From NCBI GenBank assembly GCA_014804185.1, contig JAAVAG010000146.1:1-13738 (forward strand): 13,738 nucleotides of DNA, written 5' to 3'. This document shows positions 5,533 to 11,555 of the stretch, piece by piece. Under the pieces are notes generated by a model. That model worked only from the letters and a program-made list of their open reading frames with translations. It had not been told where the DNA came from and did no database searches. This stretch comes from Lachnospiraceae bacterium. Its GTDB lineage: Bacteria; Bacillota; Clostridia; Lachnospirales; Lachnospiraceae. The translations under genes were made by a program, and so were the position numbers. Each line of letters begins with the position of its first letter. The first letter of the stretch is position 1.

Positions 5533-6441
5533 ATGAATACAACAGAATTTGGTGAAAAACTGTCCGCTTACCGGCAGAACGCAAACATGACCCAGGAGGA
5601 ACTTGCCCTCAGGACAGGCGTGACTCCCCAGGCGGTATCAAAGTGGGAACGTGGGCAGAGCCTGCCGGACATCAGTCTGCTGGCGGATTTATGCAGAGTT
5701 CTGGACGTCAGCGCAGACCTTTTACTGGATATCAGCTGCGGAATCTGCGTGGAAAGCCCGGAGCTGCCATCAGATACCTTGTTTTCTTTCGGGGATCCCG
5801 TTCTTTTGAAGCAGATACTTAAAAACCTGCAAAACAGCATGGAACCCCTGTTGATTCTCTTTGGCGAAAAAATTGTGCCATGCTTTATCGACAATTCCTC
5901 CTATCTGGAACAGCTCAGGGCAATGCGCCTCCACCTGTCCAGATTCGGTTATCTCGTGCCGGTCATAAGACTCCGGGATGAAATGACTCTGGATGCGGAT
6001 GAATTTATGTTTGTCACCCGCTCCCGTATCCTGCACAGAGAGCATATCCCCAGCCCGGACGAGCATACGGTGGACTATATTATCGGAACATTCGGCCGGA
6101 TACTCAAAGAAAACTATCATTATATCCTGAGCCGCGACATCATAAAAGCTCTCACCGATAATCTGAGAGAAAAATATCCTGCCCTGATAGACGGCATTAT
6201 TCCGGAAAAAATATCCTACGGACTTCTCCAGGATGTCTTCTTCCGCCTTTTGGCCCAGAACAAAACGTCCGGTGAATCCCCCTGTTGTTTTCCGGCCTGC
6301 CTCCCCGAGGTGATCGAGCACACAGAGAGCATCCTGCGGGAACAACCGCATCTGCAGGCGGATGAGATCGCCAAAATAGTTTCCTCTAGAATGGCTGCGA
6401 ACAATATCTGGCAGGTCTATCTGCAGCATAGCGGCAAATAA
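5533..6441 (+). CDS. XRE-type HTH protein fused to a degenerate FlhA/FHIPEP cytoplasmic-like domain
   Basis: 302 residues. Residues 5-62 are a clear XRE helix-turn-helix (MTQEELALRTGVTPQAVSKW, then LPDISLLADLCRVLDVSADLL). Residues 104-288 read as a shortened FlhA cytoplasmic domain. LLILFGEKIVPCF (106-118) matches its start, LRAMRLHLSRFG (128-139) the IRxIRRxxxxxxG helix, and PVIRLRDEMTL (143-153) the strongly conserved PxVxIRDNMxL. After IPSP about 45-50 family residues are missing. TVDYIIGTFGRILKENYHYIL (179-199) then matches the TVVATHLxxxIxxHAxELxxR segment, and ALTDNLREKYPALIDGIIP (206-224) and LPEVIEHTESIL (257-268) match what follows. Membrane helices and the last FlhA subdomain are absent. 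C69-x-x-C72 and C251, C252, C256 could bind metal but may be chance. GGGAGGA lies 5 bases before the ATG. It is probably a DNA-binding regulator using an export-gate-derived domain for partner binding. The HTH is certain; the FlhA relationship is my reading of motifs. Confidence 0.85.
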   Translation: MNTTEFGEKLSAYRQNANMTQEELALRTGVTPQAVSKWERGQSLPDISLLADLCRVLDVSADLLLDISCGICVESPELPSDTLFSFGDPVLLKQILKNLQNSMEPLLILFGEKIVPCFIDNSSYLEQLRAMRLHLSRFGYLVPVIRLRDEMTLDADEFMFVTRSRILHREHIPSPDEHTVDYIIGTFGRILKENYHYILSRDIIKALTDNLREKYPALIDGIIPEKISYGLLQDVFFRLLAQNKTSGESPCCFPACLPEVIEHTESILREQPHLQADEIAKIVSSRMAANNIWQVYLQHSGK

Positions 6442-6452
6442 TACCCAAAAAG

Positions 6453-6477
6453 GGCTGACCTGCCGGACAGGTCAGCC
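6453..6477. terminator. Hairpin terminator between convergent genes
   Basis: GGCTGACCTG (6453-6462) and CAGGTCAGCC (6468-6477) form a perfect 10-base stem with a CCGGA loop. On the minus strand the stem is followed at once by C and five T, so it is a good intrinsic terminator for the minus-strand purA block. On the plus strand only a looser T-rich stretch follows, so it probably stops the XRE-type gene less sharply. Confidence 0.85.
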
Positions 6478-6511
6478 TGTATGATTCTTTCCGTTTCCAG
6501 CATGTTTTCTC

Positions 6512-6889
6512 CTACAAACCGGATATTTCATGTTCCTCTTTGGATGCTTCCTCGTCTGTCTCAGGTCCCGCTTCAGCCTCCGGCCCGCCCTGCATCAGAT
6601 TCAGATCCGCAATTGTCTTTTTCCCTGTGGTCTGCCCGTACAGCCAGATATAAACCCATGCCAGCAGCGGCACGGCAATGGTGGCCATCAGACATACCCC
6701 AAAGAGATTTCCCGCTCCCGGCGGGTATACAAGCGCAACCACAAAGGTGACAATATAAAGCGCCGCCAGCAGGATCAACGCGGCAATGGCGGCAATCCGC
6801 TTTGGCGTCATCTTTCCCGTTTTCTCCCTCTGTCTGTCTTTGGAGGGTTTCCCGCTTCGCTCTCTGGCTCTATCCCTGACTTCCGGCAC
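6512..6889 (-). CDS. Small two-helix membrane protein of unknown function
   Basis: 125 residues. The N-terminal 31 residues are strongly basic (many Arg and Lys). Two hydrophobic helices follow (about 33-54 and 60-83), joined by a short YPPGAGN loop. The C-terminal tail (about 100-125) is acidic, with many Glu and Pro. By the positive-inside rule the basic N-terminus lies in the cytoplasm, and with two helices so does the tail. I do not recognise a named family. The GTG start at 6889 has AGGAGG 6 bases upstream, within the last codons of purA, and only 3 bases separate the two genes, so it is cotranscribed and probably coupled with purA. An ATG 26 codons in is a weaker alternative start. The terminator at 6453-6477 follows. 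Confidence 0.75.
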   Translation of the reverse strand: MPEVRDRARERSGKPSKDRQREKTGKMTPKRIAAIAALILLAALYIVTFVVALVYPPGAGNLFGVCLMATIAVPLLAWVYIWLYGQTTGKKTIADLNLMQGGPEAEAGPETDEEASKEEHEISGL

Positions 6890-6892
6890 TTT

Positions 6893-8185
6893 CTACCTCC
6901 TGATCGAACTTTCTCTGTAAATGATATCGCTCCTGCCGGAGCCGTTGCTCACCATGGTAATCGGATAGCCGATCTGTTCCTCCACAAATTCCACATACCT
7001 GCGGCAATTTTCCGGCAATTCCTCATAATTTCTGATACCGCGTATATCGCACTTCCATCCCGGCAGGATCTTTAACACCGGTTTTGCCTTTTCCAGCTTT
7101 GCCGTTACCGGGAAGTCTGTCGTCACTTCCCCATCGATCTCATATCCCACGCACACCGGTATTTCATCCAGATATCCCAACACGTCCAGCACCGTAAACG
7201 CCACCTCCGTGGTTCCCTGCAGACGGCATCCGTACCTGGAAGCCACACAGTCAAACCACCCCATCCGCCTGGGACGTCCCGTAGTGGCTCCGAACTCTCC
7301 GCCGTCTCCTCCGCGTACACGCAGCTCATTTGCCTCCTCCCCGAATATCTCTGAGACAAAAGCGCCTGCCCCCACAGCGGAAGAATATGCCTTGCACACT
7401 GTTATGATCTGTTTGATCTCATAAGGCGGCAGGCCCACGCCGATAGCGCCGTAGGCAGCCAGCGTGGAGGAGGAAGTAACCATGGGATAAATACCATGAT
7501 CCGGATCCTTTAAAGTTCCAAGCTGTCCCTCCAGCAGAATCGTATTTCCCTCTTTCATCGCCCTGTCCAGATATGCGGACACATCGCAAACATAGGGGGC
7601 TATCATATCCCTGTAGCCATGCAGGGTATCCAGCAGTTCCTCCGGATCCACAGCCGGCTTGTGATACAGATGCTCCAACAATACATTTTTTGTTTCCAAC
7701 ACCCGGTATACTTTTTCTTTCAGCAGATCTTCCTCAAACAATTCACTGACCTGAAAACCTGTTTTCGCAAATTTATCGGAATAAAACGGCGCAATGCCCG
7801 ATTTGGTGGAACCAAAGGACTTTCCGCCCAGCCTCTCCTCCTCATACTGATCAAACAGGATATGATAAGGCATCACAATCTGCGCCCTGTCCGACACAAG
7901 AATCTTAGGCATAGGCACACTTCTGTCCGTGATGGATTTGATCTCCTCTATGAGAACCGGGATATTCAGCGCAACGCCATTGCCGATGATATTAGTCGTA
8001 TGGCTGTAAAAGACACCCGACGGCAATGTGTGCAGTGCAAATTTACCGTAATTGTTCACAATTGTGTGTCCTGCATTGGCTCCCCCCTGAAACCGGACAA
8101 TAATATCGGCCTTTTCCGCCATCATATCCGTGATCTTGCCTTTTCCCTCGTCGCCCCAATTGGCGCCCACTACCGCTTTGACCAT
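6893..8185 (-). CDS. purA: Adenylosuccinate synthetase
   Basis: 430 residues, the normal length. It joins IMP and aspartate using GTP to give adenylosuccinate, the first step from IMP to AMP. The N-terminus VVGANWGDEGKGKITD contains the GTP loop with catalytic D12, and GGANAGHT (34-41) gives catalytic H40. The IMP-binding FGSTKSGIAPFYSDK and the late GATTGRPRRMGWFD are also intact. I chose the ATG at 8185 because GGAGAG lies 5 bases upstream and the conserved N-terminus begins there. The frame is open to an ATG at 8245, and an AAGGCGG stands about 10 bases before an ATG at 8236, so a short N-terminal extension cannot be fully excluded. It has its own promoter (8311-8339) and follows the PurF-like gene by 240 bases. 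Confidence 0.97.
   Translation of the reverse strand: MVKAVVGANWGDEGKGKITDMMAEKADIIVRFQGGANAGHTIVNNYGKFALHTLPSGVFYSHTTNIIGNGVALNIPVLIEEIKSITDRSVPMPKILVSDRAQIVMPYHILFDQYEEERLGGKSFGSTKSGIAPFYSDKFAKTGFQVSELFEEDLLKEKVYRVLETKNVLLEHLYHKPAVDPEELLDTLHGYRDMIAPYVCDVSAYLDRAMKEGNTILLEGQLGTLKDPDHGIYPMVTSSSTLAAYGAIGVGLPPYEIKQIITVCKAYSSAVGAGAFVSEIFGEEANELRVRGGDGGEFGATTGRPRRMGWFDCVASRYGCRLQGTTEVAFTVLDVLGYLDEIPVCVGYEIDGEVTTDFPVTAKLEKAKPVLKILPGWKCDIRGIRNYEELPENCRRYVEFVEEQIGYPITMVSNGSGRSDIIYRESSIRR
6896..6901 (-). promoter_or_regulatory. Ribosome binding site of the small membrane protein, inside purA
   Basis: AGGAGG on the minus strand encodes the last two residues of PurA (Arg-Arg) and stands directly before its TAG stop, 6 bases before the GTG start at 6889. 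This arrangement fixes the GTG as the start of the small membrane protein. Confidence 0.7.
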
Positions 8186-8268
8186 AATTACTCTCCATTC
8201 CAGCCCGTTTTTGCCCGCGGGCTTACAAAACGACATACTTTCCATGCCGCCTTATCAACTCATAAATA

Positions 8269-8295
8269 CAGGGCAGATTGTAAAAACCTGCCCTG
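8269..8295 (-). promoter_or_regulatory. Leader hairpin upstream of purA
   Basis: On the minus strand CAGGGCAG and CTGCCCTG form a perfect 8-base stem with an 11-base loop. It lies just after the predicted transcription start and about 85 bases before the purA ATG. No T-run follows, so it is not a plain terminator; it may stabilise the 5' end or take part in regulation. I found no match to the purine riboswitch architecture. Confidence 0.5.
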
Positions 8296-8310
8296 CGTTC
8301 TTACTTTATG

Positions 8311-8339
8311 AGTATACACTACTTCTTCTCATAAGTAAA
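8311..8339 (-). promoter_or_regulatory. Putative purA promoter with repeated TTATGAG heptamers
   Basis: On the minus strand TTTACT (8339-8334) and TATACT (8316-8311) are 17 bases apart, with an A/T-rich stretch upstream (about 8345-8385). The heptamer TTATGAG appears three times: inverted copies at 8328-8334 and 8306-8312 with centres 22 bases apart around the -10, and a third copy at 8259-8265 after the leader hairpin. This suggests a repressor operator over the promoter. It does not resemble the B. subtilis PurR box. Confidence 0.55.
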
Positions 8340-8425
8340 ATCAATATTTGTTATATATATTATAATTCAAATTTATTAACCAGTTGTCAGACCAGCACGG
8401 CTTCTGACGCTTGAAAAACAACTTT

Positions 8426-9832
8426 CTATTCTCTCCCGTCCCAGCAGTAGGTGCACAGCCTGCATTTGTCCAATCCCACGGAAGCAATCATGTCATCCAG
8501 TCTGTGATACCGCAGTGATGTGAAGTTAAGCTGTCTGCAGATACGGCTTATCATCTCTTTATATTCTTCGCTGTCCGGATCGGCATAGACCCGCAGATCC
8601 ACATGCCTGCCCTCCTGTTCGATCTCTTTCAGAATCCTCCTTGTAATCAGATCCATCTCCGATGTGGAACGGGAAAAATTCAGGTACTTGCAGCCATACA
8701 GCAGCGGCGGACACGCCGGGCGGATATGTACTTCCCTGGCGCCGCTCTGATACAGAAATTCCGTAGTCTCCCGAAGCTGCGTACCCCGGACGATGGAATC
8801 ATCGATCAGGAGCAGGCTCTTGCCCTGGATCAGGTCATGCACGGGAATCAGTTTCATCCTGGCGATCAGATTTCTCTGGGTCTGCATGGTCGGCATAAAA
8901 GACCTTGGCCATGTAGGCGTATATTTGATAAAGGGTCTGGAAAACGGAATCCCCGACCGGTTGGAATATCCCACCGCATGGGCTGTACCCGAATCCGGCA
9001 CACCCGCCACATTATCCGGCCGCACATCGTCCCGCTCCGCCAGCAGCGCACCACAGTTATACCGCATCTGCTCCACATTGATCCCCTCATAGGAGGAAGA
9101 CGGATAGCCGTAATAGATCCACAAAAAGGTACAGATTTTCATATCGCTGCCCGGAGCGGCCAGCGTATGCACACCCTCCGGCGTAACGATAGCCACCTCT
9201 CCCGGTCCCAGTTCCCGCTCGTCAGTGTATCCCAGATTCAGGTAGGCAAAGCTTTCAAAAGACACACAGTATGCGCCGTTCTTTTTTCCGATGGCAACCG
9301 GCGTCCTGCCCAGCCTGTCTCTGGCGGCATAAATTCCTTTCTCCGTCATAATCAGCATGGTCATGGAGCCCTCTATAATCTCCTGGGCGTATCGGATTCC
9401 CTCCACCAGATGGTCCTTTTGGTTGATGATCGCCGCTACCAGTTCCGTGGCGTTGATGTCTCCGCCGCTCATCTCCAGAAAATGGGCATTGCCTCTCTGA
9501 AAAATCTGCCGGGTAATCTCCTCCGTATTGTTGATTTTACCCACTGTGGTAATGGCATATGTGCCATGATGAGATCTTACGATCAGGGGCTGCGGCTCAT
9601 AATCCGAAATACAGCCGATTCCCATATAACCTTTCATATGGCTTACGTCTCTGTCAAACTTCGTTCTGAATGGTGCGTTTTCGATATTGTGAATTGCACG
9701 GTCGTACCCTTTTTCTCTGTCATAAACCGCCATTCCGGCACGTCTCGTTCCCAGGTGGGAATGATAGTCCGTCCCGAAAAACAGGTCAAACACGCAGTCT
9801 TCCTTTGATGCAACGCCAAAAAATCCTCCCAT
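8426..9832 (-). CDS. PurF-like amidophosphoribosyltransferase lacking the glutaminase nucleophile
   Basis: 468 residues with the two-domain layout of PurF, which makes 5-phosphoribosylamine from PRPP and glutamine. The phosphoribosyltransferase part looks intact: VPDSGTAHAVGYS (278-290) and the PRPP loop LLLIDDSIVRGT (340-351, D344/D345). The four iron-sulphur cysteines of B. subtilis-type PurF also appear kept (C234, C381, C457, C460). The glutaminase part is broken. The N-terminus is MGGFFGV instead of M-C-G-x-x-G-x, so the Cys nucleophile is Gly. The RYST arginine region reads GCISDYE, the HNGN oxyanion segment reads TVGKIN, and the SDTE aspartate region reads SGGDIN. The start is secure: GGAAAGGA lies 5 bases upstream. 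It may use free ammonia, serve another reaction, or be regulatory. It is 35 bases after the lipoprotein gene and upstream of purA. I leave the symbol empty because it may not be the pathway PurF. Confidence 0.9.
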   Translation of the reverse strand: MGGFFGVASKEDCVFDLFFGTDYHSHLGTRRAGMAVYDREKGYDRAIHNIENAPFRTKFDRDVSHMKGYMGIGCISDYEPQPLIVRSHHGTYAITTVGKINNTEEITRQIFQRGNAHFLEMSGGDINATELVAAIINQKDHLVEGIRYAQEIIEGSMTMLIMTEKGIYAARDRLGRTPVAIGKKNGAYCVSFESFAYLNLGYTDERELGPGEVAIVTPEGVHTLAAPGSDMKICTFLWIYYGYPSSSYEGINVEQMRYNCGALLAERDDVRPDNVAGVPDSGTAHAVGYSNRSGIPFSRPFIKYTPTWPRSFMPTMQTQRNLIARMKLIPVHDLIQGKSLLLIDDSIVRGTQLRETTEFLYQSGAREVHIRPACPPLLYGCKYLNFSRSTSEMDLITRRILKEIEQEGRHVDLRVYADPDSEEYKEMISRICRQLNFTSLRYHRLDDMIASVGLDKCRLCTYCWDGRE

Positions 9833-9867
9833 ATCCGTCCTTTCCGCGCAAATCGGCTTTTAACATA

Positions 9868-10404
9868 TCAGTCCAATACTGTGGAAACATATTCAATTGA
9901 AACGATTTCTCCGCCCTCCAGAATAAAGCGCAGCTTCATACCGCCCTTAGTATACACACGCATGCCGTTTTCCTCGGTATAATTCTCTCCATAGGCATCG
10001 GTGATGTCGCCCTCATAACCAAAAAGGCTGACCTGTTCCGGCGTGCTCACCATGTCGTCTTTCAGAACGATCATGGAAATGCGGTCTCCATCCTCGGCAG
10101 GATATGTCTGGATCTCCACGCTGCTATAGGTATAGATCTTGTCCACCCCGTCAAATGCACAGCTGGGGGCTTCATAGACAGTGAGCGGCTCCCCCAGCTG
10201 ATCCAGCACCGTCTGCATCAGCTCGTCCACGCTGATCGTCACACCGTTATACACAAACACATACCCGTCCACTTTGCCTTCGGGCGTCTGCTGCTGTGTC
10301 CCTTCGGAGGGATTGTCCCCGTTTGTCTGTGCCGGTTCATCTCCGCATGCGGCTAACATCAGCATCACAGCTGCCGCAAGCAATGTCAGTTTCCATTTTT
10401 TCAT
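9868..10404 (-). CDS. Lipoprotein of unknown function
   Basis: 178 residues. A short basic start and hydrophobic stretch end in the lipobox LAAC (C20), so the mature protein is lipid-anchored outside the membrane. A Gly/Gln/Thr-rich linker (21-43) leads to a domain of about 135 residues. The domain contains a helix ending in LGEP (about 70), SCAFDGVDKIYTYSSVEIQTY, a run of strands with IVLKDDMVSTPEQV, and a second strand pair ending in GGEIVSIEYVS. It looks like two half-repeats of a helix plus sheet, similar in style to BLIP/SmpA-type folds, but I cannot name the family. AAAGGAG lies 7 bases before the ATG at 10404. The frame stays open upstream to 10644 inside the previous gene, but that part is a shadow. 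It begins 74 bases after the DltD-like gene with no clear terminator, so it may be the last gene of that operon. Confidence 0.82.
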   Translation of the reverse strand: MKKWKLTLLAAAVMLMLAACGDEPAQTNGDNPSEGTQQQTPEGKVDGYVFVYNGVTISVDELMQTVLDQLGEPLTVYEAPSCAFDGVDKIYTYSSVEIQTYPAEDGDRISMIVLKDDMVSTPEQVSLFGYEGDITDAYGENYTEENGMRVYTKGGMKLRFILEGGEIVSIEYVSTVLD

Positions 10405-10478
10405 AATACTACTCCTTTCGCGGCATGCACAGCTTTTCCGTTTTATGCGCTGCTTATGCCTGTTTCTGATTTCCTGAT

Positions 10479-11531
10479 CTATTTTACTCCATAAAGTTCT
10501 TTTTGTCTCGCTATTTCTGCATAATAATCTTCTAATTTCTGTTCCCAGACCTCCGCCAGATGCTCCTGCCCGCGCCGATCCTCCAGACCGCAGTCGCGCC
10601 GCAGCACTTCTCCCAGGTAATCTGTGATCTTGATGGCGCCCCACAGGTTCAAATGCAGACCGGCGTCATATGTGTCCGTAGAAAAATCCAGCCCGCACTC
10701 CCCGATCAGTTCCAGGAAATTGATATACTTCAATCCGTGTTCAGCTGCATACTCCTCCATCTGCTCCTCCCACTCCTCATACCAGTAGGGATACAGACTG
10801 GGCGCTTTGACCAGAATCAGTTCGATGTCATTGTCCGCGCACAGCTGCGTGATCCTGTCCAGATAGTCGTATGCATTGTCTCCGAACCGGTAGTTTGAAA
10901 GCTTTCTCCCATCCGGCACATTCTCGGCGGGCTTACTGTCCACTCTCATATAATAGCCGTTGTAGGACACCTGCGGCCTCGAAAACAGATACTTTACATC
11001 CTCCCCCGTCAGTTCCGTGATACGGGAGTGATAGCGGAGAATGGGAAAGACATAGTCCAGAAAATGTTCCTCTTCCGTCATGGAGGCTTTTATGGCATTC
11101 ACCTTGGACATGGACCATTTCATCCCCTCCAGGGACATTCTGTTATATGCCTCTCTCTGCGGCTCGTTATACTGCATGGACAGCACATTGAACACCACCA
11201 CATCCGGCTTTTCATAGCGCAGCGCATCCTCCAGCAGATAATAGGACTGCCAGATCAGCTGCTGGGCGCTGCCCCGGATATAGCTGTTGATCCCATAGTT
11301 CTCCCACAGAACGGCGGGCACAAAATTTTCGTAGACCTCACAGTCTCCGATAAACAGAACATCATGGTCCTTTTCCTCTTTGTAATATTCCGCAATCAGA
11401 TTTCCCTCCACCACAGCGCTGGCATATTTGGGCACCAGAAGACACTGGAGCAGCCAGAGCGTCACAAGCACAAATGCCGTGACCACCGCGGCAGTCATAA
11501 TTTTCTTCTTGCTGCGTTTCTTTTCACTCAT
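10479..11531 (-). CDS. DltD/SGNH-like membrane-anchored protein with Cys in place of the nucleophile Ser
   Basis: 350 residues. A basic N-terminus and one hydrophobic helix (about 12-33) anchor it, with the domain outside the cell. SGNH-type blocks are visible: block I DVLFIGDCEVYENF (57-70), with Cys64 where SGNH enzymes have Ser; a later strand VVVFNV; LILVKAPSLYP (238-248); and the terminal DTYDAGLHLNLWGA (286-299), giving D289 and H293. Together with the MBOAT protein, carrier protein and adenylating enzyme upstream it takes the place of DltD, which helps transfer D-alanine or another acyl group to a cell-surface polymer. The Cys codon is TGT and read without doubt. If the triad is Cys-His-Asp the chemistry could pass through a thioester. 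The start at 11531 has AAAGGTG about 12 bases upstream and follows the MBOAT stop by 24 bases. Confidence 0.85.
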   Translation of the reverse strand: MSEKKRSKKKIMTAAVVTAFVLVTLWLLQCLLVPKYASAVVEGNLIAEYYKEEKDHDVLFIGDCEVYENFVPAVLWENYGINSYIRGSAQQLIWQSYYLLEDALRYEKPDVVVFNVLSMQYNEPQREAYNRMSLEGMKWSMSKVNAIKASMTEEEHFLDYVFPILRYHSRITELTGEDVKYLFSRPQVSYNGYYMRVDSKPAENVPDGRKLSNYRFGDNAYDYLDRITQLCADNDIELILVKAPSLYPYWYEEWEEQMEEYAAEHGLKYINFLELIGECGLDFSTDTYDAGLHLNLWGAIKITDYLGEVLRRDCGLEDRRGQEHLAEVWEQKLEDYYAEIARQKELYGVK

Positions 11532-11555
11532 ATCTATCGCCGCACCTTTCCCCGT

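Noticed and set aside
8186..8245. PurA starting 20 residues earlier at 8245
   Set aside because: The extra residues do not match the family, and the ATG at 8185 has GGAGAG at proper distance and begins the conserved N-terminus.
8186..8304. Purine riboswitch in the purA leader
   Set aside because: Only one clear hairpin is visible; there is no three-way junction with two kissing loops, and no terminator follows.
8393..8425. GTCAGA/TCTGAC hairpin after the PurF-like gene as a terminator
   Set aside because: The stem is only six bases and no T-run follows on the minus strand, so I cannot support a terminator.
8603..9808. A 401-codon plus-strand frame opposite the PurF-like gene
   Set aside because: It is a shadow of a gene with clear family motifs; the translation is rich in His, Arg and Pro with no recognisable domain.
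10405..10644. An 80-residue Arg-rich N-terminal extension of the lipoprotein
   Set aside because: It overlaps the preceding gene in another frame and would bury the lipoprotein signal peptide; the ATG at 10404 has AAAGGAG.
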